The position numbers and the translations under genes are program-made. Shown here in pieces: positions 10,341 through 20,839 of a DNA stretch of 64,000 nucleotides. The notes beneath the pieces were generated by a model. It was not told the DNA's origin. It made no database searches and saw only the letters and a program-made list of their open reading frames with translations. The stretch is from Rapana venosa (Eukaryota; Mollusca; Gastropoda; Neogastropoda; Muricidae), in contig CM054140.1 in NCBI GenBank assembly GCA_028751875.1, forward strand, positions 50,709,714-50,773,713, given 5' to 3'. The first letter of the stretch is position 1, and each line of letters opens with the position of its first letter.

Positions 10341-10735
10341 CCACGGGATAGCCTAGTGGTCAGAACATTGCTCTCGCAATCTGACGACCCGGGTTCGATT
10401 CCCGTTCAAGGGGGATATTTTCCTCTGGAGTTAACATCAGTGCAGACTCCACTCTCCCTAAAAGTCCTTCGGACGAGACTATAAATCGAGGCCCCATGTG
10501 CGAACGCACGCAGAACATCTTGCACACATGTTAAATCCTGTTCGCTTTTCGTAAGAGTAGGTCATTGTGTGCCGGTGGGAACAGATGACATAATTCACAA
10601 ATCCGCATACACACGGGGACTAGATGTAAAAAAACACATAAGTGCTTATTCAATTATACTCGATATATAAGAATAAAATAAAATAAAATAAAATAAAACT
10701 AAATAAATAAACCACTACTTATGAAACTAACTTTT
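10341..10735 (+). repeat. full tRNA-derived SINE with AAAAT tail
   Basis: Perfect pol III boxes: A box TAGCCTAGTGG (10349-10359) and B box GGTTCGATTCC (10392-10402), 32 bp apart, in a tRNA-like head starting CGGGATAG. The body contains CCTTCGGACGAGACTATAAA, GTGCGAACGCACGCAGAACA, GTGTGCCGGTGGGAACAGAT and the 3' module CACACGGGGACTAGATGTAA. The tail is (AAAAT)n at about 10670-10700. This is the most complete copy in the window. Fragments recur at 14870, 16997, 19330 (minus), 33095 (minus), 34885 (minus), 35075 and 52765. Confidence 0.8.
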
Positions 10736-11054
10736 GTTTAAAAAGTACATCTGTTCTAAAAAAAAAAAAGAATTATTACAAACAGTTTTCAAGGACCCCA
10801 AAAGAAGGAGATACACATTGGTCTGACTACTAAGTGAAAGTTGCCATCAAATCGATACCAATTGACAAAATTGGTCTAAGTCGTTAATGGCAGAACGAGA
10901 CCAGGGGCAGACAGTGACTCTGATTACTTCCTCCTGTCCATGAAGATAAGATTCAAGGCTGTCAAACAGAGACAAACACCTGGACCACGCCAATATCATC
11001 AAGACTAGCTGTGTGACTCTGAAGCTCAAAGTGCGTATGATATAGAATCAATCG

Positions 11055-11140
11055 TTTTGAAGTAATAATAATAATAATAATGTATGGAATTTATATAGCG
11101 CTGAATCTTGTAAAGCAACAAATCAAACCTTTGAAAGAAT
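11055..11140 (-). mobile_element. 3' tail of L2/CR1-type LINE
   Basis: (AAT)n plus GGAATTTATATAGCGCTGAA and CTTGTAAAGCAACAAATCAAA. This is the conserved 3' terminus of the family seen in copy A, on the minus strand and severely 5'-truncated. The same subtype (ATCTTGTAAAGC) recurs at 32174-32312. Confidence 0.7.
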
Positions 11141-11271
11141 GGAAGAAAATAGGCTCCACCAGAAACAATCTGGAAGAAAGTGTTCATAGAGACTGCCCAA
11201 AATAACTTTCAAAAGAAGGAAAAGAATTGACCAACAGCCTTCATTAGTTCTTCTTCTTTGCGTTGCCTGGG

Positions 11272-11790
11272 TTATATTGTGAGACCAGATCTCCTAAGTA
11301 ATTCAGCAGTTGCCTGCAGGTCATCCACCGTGCCGTACAGTTTCTGCTCCAGAGGCGTGGGCTCAGGCCACACTTCCAGCCTTAGCGTCTGGAGAGTCCT
11401 GCAGTCTTGTAGGATGTGGGCCGTATCCTGTTCTTCTTCTCCACAGGGGCACATAGCAGATGGTGCAATTTTCAATTTTCTGTGGAGGTGTTTATTCAGC
11501 CTGTTGTGCCCTGTGCGTAGTCTGAAAATGACCACCTGTGCTTGTCGTGAAAGCTGGTGATAAGGGTCTGGTTTGAGTGGTGATCTGAAGAGAGATTTGA
11601 TGATGGTTTTCATCTCCATTTGGTTGACAGGATTGTTCTCTAGCTCCTCTCTTGCCCCTATTTTGGCCATCTTGTCTGCTTGTTCATTTCCTTTAATGCC
11701 GCAGTGGGAGGGGATCCACTGGAGCTCTATGCGTAGGGCGTTAAGGCTGTGCAGTGCCTTCTCCAGATTTTTCACCTAGTTCCTATATGA
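11272..11790 (-). pseudogene. LINE RNase H domain and CCHC-like C-terminus
   Basis: A 167-codon minus-strand frame reads LQWIPSHCGIKGNEQADKMA, the C-terminal half of an RNase H fold with the conserved His (SH) and Asp (QAD). It continues with VVIFRLRTGHNRLNKHL and CPCGEEEQDTAHILQDC, a C-x-C-x7-H-x4-C zinc-binding signature. RNase H followed by this knuckle is typical of the 3' end of I/ingi-like non-LTR ORF2. The stop at 11272 looks natural. The 5' part is missing: the frame ends where an RTE 3' tail on the opposite strand begins (11812). Confidence 0.75.
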
Positions 11791-11811
11791 GCGTTCAACG
11801 AAGAAGAACGA

Positions 11812-11935
11812 TAAACTGCGGAAAGCTAAGAACCACGAGAATGGAGGAAGCTGGTTGCAAAATCTTCATTAGTGCCCCAACGGTCAGCCTGATTACGGGA
11901 TATGTGAAGGTGAAGTAGTACACAGAGGGAATCTG
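11812..11935 (+). mobile_element. RTE 3' end (short truncated insertion)
   Basis: CTGCGGAAAGCTAAGAACCA, GAATGGAGGAAGCTGGTTGC, GTGCCCCAACGGTCA and a GTGAAGGTGAAG tail form the last about 120 bp of an RTE-type element. The same module is at 31315-31490 (plus) and, on the minus strand, at 19622, 40133 and 54161. Confidence 0.7.
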
Positions 11936-13061
11936 CTTATTTTTCAGGTCACGTAGTGCTGAACACACACAAAATAAATTTCATCTCCCATAGAAGACTG
12001 ACACTGACGACTTGACCCATTCTTTTCATTTTGCCTATATCCATGTTTCCCAGACTGAACAGCAACATCCGACATACCACGTCTACAGTTTAGTCAAGTA
12101 GTCCTGACAAAACTACACACAGTACAAGAGTAACAGGGCTCTATCAAATCATCAGCCCCGAGCAGTTTTTACAGCCAAATCTGTTACTCGTTTGCACGTG
12201 AGAGTTAGTTTTTTTCACTTGGAATATATTTGAAGGGTTGCTTGAATCAGACAAGAACGAGTTTTGCGCAAACATTGGAAACCTCTGAAAAGACAACTAC
12301 GTATTTCAGTTGCCCCTGTGTTTTATCACACTCAACCAGGTCAAATCAGTCTTAATAACCTAACACAAGTAGCCTATGATTTTACTTTTGCACCATCTCC
12401 AACAGTTCATGTAAGAACGTCTTATTTGGTTGGTATCTCCCTACTCCCCACAGATAAAATCTTCCCCGTATCTTTCTGTCTACAGGCAAATGCCTGGCCT
12501 TAAACCCCAATATCTCCGCAATCAAATAGTTTTAAAAAAGACATCTGTTGTCCGCTTATCAAATTTGCAAGGCATATGCAGTATGCCCGCAACACCGTTT
12601 TGCTCAACTGACGAGATCCTGGCATTCAGAGATGAAGTTGAAGATATTGGTTTCCCTGTTCTACGCGCACTTTAATGTCACAAATCATCTTTCCCTACTG
12701 CCAGGCAGCCATTTCTGCAGAATGCTATGTTTGAATTGTATCTGTTTCCTTAAGCCTCACTCTATTTGCTGCAGAATATAGTAATTCAACTTGTTCCTAC
12801 CAACTGTTTCTGACAGCAGACTTACCTCGTTTTCAAACAAACAAAATAATAAACTCCCCACAACTATCACGCAAAAAACTCAACTAAATGAAACAACTCC
12901 AGTCTTGATCATTTCTATGGCTATTGCCTTGGTAAATAATGAAAAAAGAACGGGACTGCAAAAATCGCCCTTCTTTATTTCTGTTGTACATATCACATCA
13001 CTAAGTGTACCCCTCCCTTTGAGAGAGACAGGGAGAGAGAGAGAGTGCTAGAGCAGGCACG

Positions 13062-13062
<1 letters not shown>
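11936..13062. other. unassigned sequence
   Basis: No domain, SINE box or element tail recognised. Several overlapping short plus frames (12264-12781) have no family resemblance I can name. Confidence 0.4.

Positions 13063-13063
<1 letters not shown>

Positions 13064-13108
<45 letters not shown>
13064..13108. repeat. (CA)n microsatellite
   Basis: About 44 bp of CA, preceded by a GAGA-rich stretch (13020-13050). Confidence 0.9.
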
Positions 13109-13111
<3 letters not shown>

Positions 13112-13244
13112 GAGAGCCAAGAGGTTTCATGGAGAGATATATAATTAAATCAAGGGCCGTAAGTGACATCGCAAAAACTTCAGAACATGAATGAAACAAA
13201 CTGAAAAACGACAAGATGTTAACATTTTGTATCAGCACTTGCCT

Positions 13245-13740
13245 TCACTTGCCTTTGCCTACACACTTCTCTTCACTTGACCACACATTTTCAAAGACTG
13301 ATAGATACACAGATAAAAATACCGGCACCCAGAACGTCTTCTTCAAACAATAACAGCAACCAAACAGGCTCAATTTACCCAGCGCGATAAGCCGTTCACT
13401 AGTACAGAAAACGATGCTCTGTTTACAGGCATTGTCGACCAACACCTTCGATGGGAAATCGTCAAAATTCACAGCTTGGTTTCCATGGCTCCTCACACCT
13501 TGCCCCTCTCCCTGCCAAACTTGGACTGCGAGTGTGACCGCTTTTGTTTCGCACGTGCAAGCAGACGCTGATCTGTGTTGTCGGAAAGAGCTGTCAGGTC
13601 CTCGACTCAGCAGTAAACTGCGAGAAAAGCTGGACAGGCATGTTCGCTGGCAAGGAAATCGATGCGCACGCTTGCGCGAGTCCACCGTGCTTTCTATGTG
13701 CGCTGCAAGCGTGAGGGTGTAGCGGGTTTGCCTTGCTCAT
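13245..13740. other. GC-richer segment with overlapping open frames
   Basis: GC content rises visibly between about 13430 and 13720, with several CpGs (CTTGCGCGAG). Open frames run on both strands (146 codons minus, 102 codons plus). Neither has a recognisable domain and the minus frame lacks a convincing splice structure. It could be an exon or CpG-rich promoter fragment, or chance. Confidence 0.2.
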
Positions 13741-13760
13741 GCAATGTTTCGGTGCAATGT

Positions 13761-13762
<2 letters not shown>

Positions 13763-13820
<58 letters not shown>
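13763..13820. repeat. (GT)n microsatellite
   Basis: Pure GT over about 57 bp. Confidence 0.9.
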
Positions 13821-13825
<5 letters not shown>

Positions 13826-14299
13826 CAGTGCAAGGATTGCATGTATAACAGCAGAGATTAAAGCTGGAATGTGTTGTTGTTACAATGACTCAGACCCGGC
13901 CTGTCGAAATCTTTAGATTATCCACTTCCAGAAGTAATAAATATTTATATATTATAGCCTCTGCCCAAACACTTCTATTCGTGATACCTTGGCTGGAAAT
14001 TTCGAGGTTCCCTGGAGTTTGGAGCCACTTTTATGTATCTAGTCATAATTCTTATATTTGGTCCTTCATTATTCTGATACCCTCAGATCCCCAATTCAGC
14101 TGTCAAGTTTCTGATACCATTACTGTTTTAGAACAATTAACCCTTGCGAGTTCTGGTCTAATTTCATATTTGCTGTTACTCTAATCATTTCTGTCTTTTT
14201 CTCTATCTGTCTGTCCCCTAGTTAACGGTTTTTTTTTATCTTCCCAGCCCTCTCGACTGCCATTTGAAATTATTTTTGAAATAAATTTTCTGATTTATT

Positions 14300-14865
14300 A
14301 TATCGTGACGAAAGGTATTAAACTGGCTTTTTGCTGGGTTCATTCTCACTTCAGTATGTACTGGAACGAAATTGCAGATAAATCAGCAAAACGAGGAGCA
14401 ACGAGACAAAGATCTGAAAGTAGTTAAAGAATTGATATGCATACAATAAAGGAAACTCATATGCATAAGACTTTTTTCTAGATAAAAAATGGTCATCTGT
14501 CCGAGATAATTTCATCTCTTACCTACGAATTGCGTTTAAATTCTTGGAAAACCAAATCTTCCCCAAATGTGGCATGTGCTTGCTGGCAAGCTATATCTCG
14601 CACATTCTTTTTGGTGCCCAGTTTTAAAGTCTATGTATGAAAACTATGGTATTGAAATTCGGGCAAACGAATCTGTTAGTACGCTTCTTTGCAAATCAGA
14701 GCTAACTGTCATAGTTTGGTTTATTTTTCAGTCTCTTGCTAACGTTCTATTGTAGTTCTTCTTCGTTCCCTTCTTTTGTAACCCATCTTTTATCTATCCC
14801 TTCCTATCTCCCCCCTCCCCCCTCTCTCTCTCTCTGACCCTGTCTGTCTGTCTGTCTGTCTGTCG
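14300..14865 (+). pseudogene. LINE RNase H and C-terminal end, decayed
   Basis: Plus-strand reading near 14320-14400 gives FCWVHSH, then MYWNEIADKSAKRGA: the RNase H 'WVPSH.GI.GNE.AD..AK' motif with its His and Asp kept. After frame changes the end reads FWCPVLKSMYENYGIEIRAN and IVWFIFQSLANVLL, stopping at 14755. The 3' UTR is pyrimidine-rich and ends in (TC)n plus (TGTC)n at 14818-14865. It is a Jockey/I-type C-terminus unrelated in detail to the one at 11272. Confidence 0.6.
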
Positions 14866-14869
14866 CTCT

Positions 14870-15000
14870 CTAGATGACAGAATTTACAAAACCACATACA
14901 CACGGGGACTGGGTGTGAAAAAGCTCATAGGTTCTTATTCCATTATCCTCGATATAAAAAAAATTAAATAAATATAAAATTTAAAAAAAGAATATCACTA
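14870..15000 (+). repeat. SINE 3' module (truncated)
   Basis: CATACACACGGGGACTGGGT, TTCTTATTCCATTATCCTCG and an A-rich AAATAAATATAAA tail match the 3' part of the SINE at 10341. The tRNA head is missing. Confidence 0.7.
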
Positions 15001-15099
15001 AATGTGAACAAACTATACCGTTTGTAATTTTTCAAATAACTGTGACAAAATTTTTTCTCTTGACTCAAGGTAGGGTAGTGCACCTGTACTGCTTTGTCC

Positions 15100-15595
15100 T
15101 GGTGACCTGATAATGAACTTGTTGACCCTAGGAGGGGCACAGGATGTCCATTCTGAAGTCAGTACATTTCATATTATTTTGTCGTACTTTGAAGAGTTTG
15201 ATATATTGTAAAATCAAGAACTGTGATAAACCCTGGAGGCAACAGCAAAGTGAGAGGCTGTATGACCAGTGGCTTTTCCACTCATGGAATTCCACTTTAC
15301 AGCTTAGTCTTTAGTGATTGACTATGACTCTCTGACTAGAAGGCTTGACTTGCACAGTGCTGATGTGCTACAGCCCTGGGGGCTAGTTGGCCTTTGGAGA
15401 ACATCTCCAACGCTGACTGTCCTTATGCCCACTTGGCTGAGAGAGTGGGGATGTACTGTGGGCAAGGCATCTCCACTATAATCAAATTTCTGCCCAATTT
15501 CCGAAACAGCAGCAGCCTCCTCTGCTGTTTTGGAGGTCATCGTCGAACACGACGGACTAACATGCAGATTGTAAAGCATGTGTTGTTGCCATGAA
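15100..15595 (+). repeat. unclassified dispersed repeat, family 'R', copy 1
   Basis: CAGCCCTGGGGGCTAGTTGG, ATCTCCAACGCTGACTGTCC, GGGCAAGGCATCTCCACTAT and TTTTGGAGGTCATCGTCG recur at 31530-31860 (minus) and 51890-52345 (plus). The shared part is about 350-400 bp, including GAGGCTGTATGACCAGTGGC. No pol III boxes or RT motifs seen, so the class is unknown. Confidence 0.6.
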
Positions 15596-15599
15596 GCGA

Positions 15600-16538
15600 A
15601 ATGGCCGAGTTTTGGAAATAAAAGGGTGACTGTCCTTCACGGCCTTTGTAACTGGCAGGACTCTAACGCCATAAGATGCAACACAAACCACCTAAAACCT
15701 GCCTTTGCCACATGAAGGTGGCTTATGATAACAACGATGAAAAAAGATCACCAAATATCTGAGCCCAAATGGCAAAACGTGCCATTGCCATTGTCTTCCT
15801 TGCCATTATTATCTACTTTATCAAACCAAATCTGCAAGACTCTTCAACAGCTTTACCACTGCATAGATTCAGACATAAGAAAACTTTAACTTGACACATA
15901 GGACTTACCAAGACAATACTCTTAACAGTTCGCACTATTTTGGTGCATTTTCATGAAAACTTATTTGTAGTCTAAAAACTCTAGCTGTTTAATTTGTCAT
16001 GATGCTCACTATCACTTTATTATAAACAAATTGAAGATAATAAAATTGTCTTTTAAATAGTGAGATTTGAATAGAAGACACATAGGTTTATAACAAGATA
16101 TGATCAATAGAATGTAAATATTTTATTGCGATTTATACATCATTATGAAAATGTTCAAACAAAAAAACTGCAAGAACATTTTTTTTCTTTAACATCTTTT
16201 AACAAACTTTTCCCACAGTATTTTTTTAACATATATTCTACACATTATATCCCAATTTCAGGCTGTTTGGTCAAAAGATGAGTGAGCTGTGCCGTTTTAA
16301 ATGTCAGTATATATATATTGTTCAAACGGGTCTGGCCAGAAGCAGGCTATGCTCTCAGCATATCAAAGTCTTTGTAAATCCCATTGAAATCAGCAAAATT
16401 GTAACTTTGCTTAGATTCAAAGCATGTTTTCACTTATTGAATAGGTTTGGTGATTGTAATCACAAGCTTTTAATCACACAGATTGTTATGTAACCCAGAA
16501 AATATCACCATTCCCCCCTTTCAGCCCCCCCCCCCCTT

Positions 16539-16540
<2 letters not shown>
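15600..16540. other. unassigned, AT-rich
   Basis: No motif recognised. Many A/T runs (16130-16250). Confidence 0.4.
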
Positions 16541-16542
<2 letters not shown>

Positions 16543-16576
<34 letters not shown>

Positions 16577-16908
16577 CACACACACACACATTTTCATTTG
16601 TGGCAAAATGCATGCATTTTTAAAATTAAATTCTTTTCCTCCTGTGCACTAACCCAATGGCATTATTTTCAATTATTTCATTCATTACACAATTTGTTTA
16701 GTGAGGATCCTTGTCCACAATACAAGTACAGCGTGTGCTGTCAGCATAATTATATATTCATGTCTGTTATTTTCAACCAGAAAACAAAAGAACATATCTG
16801 CTTGGATTAAACTTACTTTACCATAACCACTCAGGCTTGGTTATTATGATCAAAAGATTTCAATTATTATGTGTTATAGAAAACACGCTAACACACACCG
16901 CGCGCGCG

Positions 16909-16976
<68 letters not shown>

Positions 16977-16996
16977 ACACACACACACACACACAC
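16543..16996. repeat. two CA-rich tracts bracketing unassigned sequence
   Basis: (CA)n at 16543-16590, and (CG)n then (CA)n at 16898-16996. The interval between (16591-16897) shows no recognisable feature. Confidence 0.8.
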
Positions 16997-17175
16997 GTTA
17001 AAATCCTGTTCCGCTTTTTCGTAAGAATAGGCCATTGTGTGCCGGTGGGAACAAACGTAAATTTACAAAACCGCATACACACAGGGACTGATGTAAAAAA
17101 GCACATAAGTGCTTATTCCATTATCCTCGATATACAAAAATCAAATAAAGATAATAATAAAATAATAAATAAACA
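16997..17175 (+). repeat. SINE 3' half
   Basis: CGTAAGAATAGGCCATTGTG, TGCCGGTGGGAACAAACG, CCGCATACACACAGGGACTG and GTGCTTATTCCATTATCCTC match the body of the SINE at 10341, with an AT-rich tail. It starts right after the CA microsatellite, and the tRNA head is lost. Confidence 0.75.
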
Positions 17176-17320
17176 TATCTCTATTCAAAGCATAAAGTAT
17201 GTTTTTGTTTTGTTTTCATACAGCCTCTGTCACTATATAAAATATTTGTATAGCATTATTCTGATTGTTGTTTTTTGGTTATATGCAGCCAAACTCCAAA
17301 GTCTTTTCAGCCAAAGAGAG

Positions 17321-17665
17321 TCAGCGGCTCCTCGTATAAACTTTATCGTCACAAGTGTACTCATGTTTTGAATCAGCTATTACCCATAGATTCATTCCCC
17401 ATCTTTTTGGTTTGTCTTTGATAAACTGCTTGACTGTAAATCTTCCCCTATTTCTAGCCATTCTTGTATGCACTGTAGCATAGTTGTAGTGCTGATAAAG
17501 CTTCATGCATTTTCTTCTAATATAATCATGGAGAAACCCGACTTTACCTAGTTTATCATTAGAATTTTCTGTTGATGGATTACTTCCCTTAATAAATAAC
17601 TGAATAGATTTGAAATGCATCGTAAACATAAACTGATTAGCCACAAACAATGCAAAAGAGAATGT
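17321..17665 (-). pseudogene. piggyBac-like transposase fragment (DDE_Tnp_1_7 type)
   Basis: A 109-codon minus frame reads FKSIQLFIKGSN, DKLGKVGFLHDYIRRK, YQHYNYATVHTRMARNRGRF, TVKQFIKDKPKRWGMNLWVI and then a degraded KVYT end. This is the block around the second catalytic region of piggyBac-family transposases ('..DE.M..FKGR...KQ.I..KP.RWG.K.W'). The expected catalytic Asp/Glu before the Arg-rich GR are replaced (THTRMARNRGR), so it is inactive. Both ends are missing and no TTAA-flanked terminal repeats were seen. It is the only DNA-transposon trace I recognise here. Confidence 0.7.
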
Positions 17666-17699
17666 CGACTAATACATTACAGTACTAGGTAGCTGTACA

Positions 17700-18510
17700 A
17701 CTGCTATGTACATCAGTCGAGCAAAGTTATGTACATAGGTAAGTTGGAGTCAACTATGTCCAAACACAATACAATATAGGTTGCTCATGCCCATGCTGCT
17801 GGGCACATGCATTGGTGAAATGACTTAAATGTTGCACTCAATCAGCAGTGAACAAAGTTTCAAAATACTCACAGTCAGGGGCTTCCTCAGCTTTCCCTGT
17901 GTCACACACACACACACACACACCACCAGACAGCTGCTGCACACCAGCACTCATGTAGGCTGGAAAGCCGGCACCTCAGTGTGGGCCCTGGATCTGCCTG
18001 CATTGATGTAGCTCCCAGAATTGAACACATAAAAATGTGAACACACATTTAGAAATATGTGCTCATGGGATCTGTTCAACAGAGGCAAACAAAATGTTTG
18101 CTACAATCACGAAACAGCGAGTGGAAAGAAGCCATTATTGATGTAAACAACGCCAGCAGCCACTCATAGGAACCATCTTTTCCATCTCCAAAACTTAAAA
18201 AACAACAACAGCAAACCATATTAAAATGAAAGATGTAATCAGAAACTGCCTTCTAAACTAATCGTTTTCAACAATAAAGCCGTTCATCGTAGGTATTAGT
18301 GGTAAACCGATGCGAAGTCAGCGAGTGGTGCAAACTAAAAATAGATTCCGAAGGCATATTTACTCGTTCAGCTTGGAGGATACTACGATCGTCTCTACTC
18401 AAATTCACCGCTTCTTGCTTCATCACAGCTGTTTTCTTGGTCCGATTCTGTTAAAAACTCCTCTTCTGATTAAAACTCCTCAATTTCAAACACTAATGAC
18501 GACAATGTAG
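17700..18510. other. unassigned, with a (CA)n at 17904-17925
   Basis: A CTCAC at 17867-17871 could be a minus-strand splice donor (GTGAG) beside an open frame over about 17880-18010, but that frame includes the CA repeat and I do not call it. Confidence 0.3.
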
Positions 18511-18594
18511 TCAGAAATCACGTTTGAAGTCGGCGACCCTTTGAAGCTTGTAGCAGATTTAAGTGGTGAGAAGAAGAAGGGCGCAGAAAAACAG
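18511..18594 (+). CDS. candidate small coding exon (28 codons)
   Basis: Between an AG (18509-18510) and the donor-like ACAG|GTAATA (18595 onward) lie 84 bases, an exact multiple of three. The open frame reads SEITFEVGDPLKLVADLSGE, then a basic KKKGAEKQ end. It does not resemble retroelement sequence, and a branch-like CTAATGAC sits just upstream. The upstream pyrimidine tract is weak. Function unknown; it could be chance. Confidence 0.2.
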
Positions 18595-18599
18595 GTAAT

Positions 18600-19220
18600 A
18601 AATATCCACCACAACTATAACAAAATCATGATTTCAAAAACACACACATTATGGGCTAGAAGATAACTTTTACCAATTAAAATAAATTTAGTAAGTTAAA
18701 CATGTTTGTATATTAATTTTACTAAAACTAGGTCACTGGAAATTTCTACACCAACCATTGAAATATATATTTCGATTTGAATAGGTTGTGAGCTGTTAAG
18801 AGAATTAAGCACTAATCCATTATACAGCTCAGCCAGACAATAAAAACTAGTTTTACATAAGCCTGATTCATAGCTCCTCGTGTACCAAGAAAACAATGTA
18901 CACAGAAATTCACGCTGCATATTAATTTTGTGCACCTGACTGTGATGTTATCTTCCAAGAGTTTGGGTTTTCAGATAACTAAGCAATAGCCGTCAACCGT
19001 AACGTAGTGTTCAGTGCCTACAGCACTCATTGAACTGGAATGTACCATACGAGTCAGTCCTGATCGAACATCTGTCCTGGGAACATCACCATGTCAATGT
19101 TTGTGCAACCATTTAGTTCTTCAAACATCGTTAGGCTACATTTGCATTCCCTCCACATTGTGTGTGTGTTCGTTCCTTTGGTCGTTAACTTAACGTCCTT
19201 TCACTTTAAGTAATGTTAGA
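18600..19220. other. unassigned, AT-rich
   Basis: No recognisable motif. Confidence 0.4.
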
Positions 19221-19330
19221 CTCTGTGTGTGTGTGTGTGTGTGTGCGCGCGCGCGCGCGCCTGTTTGTGTGTGTGTTTGTGTGTGCGCACACGTGCGTGT
19301 ATGACTATTTTGTTTGTGCACGAGTGTGTG
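19221..19330. repeat. (GT)n/(GC)n tract
   Basis: (GT)n then (GC)n at 19223-19261, followed by impure GT to about 19330. Confidence 0.8.
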
Positions 19331-19600
19331 TTTTTATTTATTCATTTTATTTGTTCTTTTATTTCGAGGATGATGGAGTAAGCACACATTGCTTTTTTAC
19401 ATCGAATCCCCATGTGTATGCAATTTTGTTATCCGTTCCCACCGGCACACAATGGCCTACTCCTCCAACAAGCGGAACAGGTTATAACATGTGCGCAAGA
19501 TGTTCGGCGTGCGTTCGCACACGGGACCTCGGTTTACGTGTGTGTGTGTGTGTGTGTGGTGTGTGTGCGAGCGCGCGAGTACAAATGCCAAGCCCATAGT
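19330..19600 (-). repeat. SINE fragment, minus strand
   Basis: TTATTTCGAGGATGATGGAG, CCCACCGGCACACAATGGCC, GATGTTCGGCGTGCGTTCGC and ACGGGACCTCGGTTTA are the reverse complement of the body and 3' module of the SINE at 10341. A GT/GC stretch (19536-19580) interrupts the 5' side and no tRNA boxes remain. Confidence 0.7.
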
Positions 19601-19621
19601 TCCCACGTGTCAAAGCAGTCC

Positions 19622-20835
19622 TAATCTTCACCTTCATCTTCACCTATTCCCTGGCTGCTCGACCGTTGGGGTACTAGTGATGATTTGTCCGCCAGTTTCT
19701 TCCATCCTCCTGGTTCTTAGTTTACCGCTGTATGTCGTTCCACTCAAGGCCACTGCACTCTCCCATGTTGGACTGGAAAAGGTAATGTTTCACAGTTCAT
19801 GTACAGGGGAAAGAAACACATTGCCGTAGATGCCATGCCAATATAATCACGTCGCGTGGGCAGTGTTTCGTCGTGACGCGCTGTCTAATGGCTTAACAGT
19901 TTTAGTGACAATAAATATTGTTCCACTCTCTGATGTCTTCCCATCGTTTTCTCTGTCTGCCTCTTCGTCTCCTTCCTTGTACTGTTCCCTGTAGGACAGT
20001 CTTGGCCAGTCCAGATAATCGTGTGACAGGCCCGTACCACTTTAGTTTGCGTTTTTTCACTGAAGTCAGAAAGTCTTTACATGGTCCGATGGCGTTTTCA
20101 ATTCTAGTTTACTTTTCCTTGTTGGTTATGTGATCTCTGTATGAGATACCAAGAAGTTTGCGAAAGCATTTCATCTCCATTGTCTGTATCCTTTCAATGT
20201 CTACTGTTATGTTCCACGTTTCACAAGCATACAAAAATAGACATGTCCAGGGAACGCATCAGTGTAATCTTGGAACCGAGAGCGATGGTCTGTGGTTCCA
20301 GATGACTTTTAGTTTGGTCTTTACAACTGTGGTCTGGGCGTTTTAGGAGAGAACTTCAGGATTTGATCCTTTGTCTGATATCATAGCTCCGATATATTAA
20401 ACATTTTGAACAGTCTCGAGTTTTTTCTTGTCTATAGTAATGTCAGTTCTGATGCCATTAGTGTTAATTTTTTATCAACTAGGTCCTCTCTGCACTGATC
20501 TGCATGTCAAATGGCGTAGAGGCTTCATCAAGGTGATTTACCAAGTTGACCGGTTCTTACTCTTTTCCAGCTCAGCCGATGATGTCGTCGGCAAAAAGGT
20601 CAGTTTGTCATTGTCGTGCCTCCAGTATTGACTGTTCCCTCATGGTTTTAAAGTGCGTCAGCCATTTATCCCTCCAAGAAGTTGTTAGAGGGTGGAGGGT
20701 GGCATTATTTGGTTCCTATCAGGTTGGCATTGATATTATACAGCTTCATGGTTGCCCACAAAGCTACTTGCTAAACTCCGACGAACGCCTTCTTTAAGAT
20801 CGTGCTGGTTGTCTTATAGAGTGTTCTACGGTGGT
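19622..20835 (-). mobile_element. RTE-type LINE, 5'-truncated pseudogene
   Basis: Minus strand. The 3' tail is CTTCACCTTCATCTTCACC as read on plus (19627-19645), followed by the CGACCGTTGGGG terminal module. The coding end (about 19920-20400) includes the 'ETW..TA..ERI..METRCFRKLLGISYRDH' region, recognisable on plus as GAGATACCAAGAAGTTTGCG and TTTCATCTCCATTGTCTGTA. Near 20640-20830 lies RT motif 1 (KKAF, then LWATMKLYNINANLI). The RT palm between is largely lost or scrambled. It stops at about 20835, where a plus-strand RTE begins. Confidence 0.6.
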
Positions 20836-20839
20836 CAGG

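Noticed and set aside
10341..10415. tRNA gene
   Set aside because: tRNA-like head of a SINE; the same body recurs in truncated copies elsewhere.
17867..18010. Minus-strand exon with donor GTGAGTATTTTG
   Set aside because: The frame includes a CA microsatellite and has no acceptor or recognisable protein.
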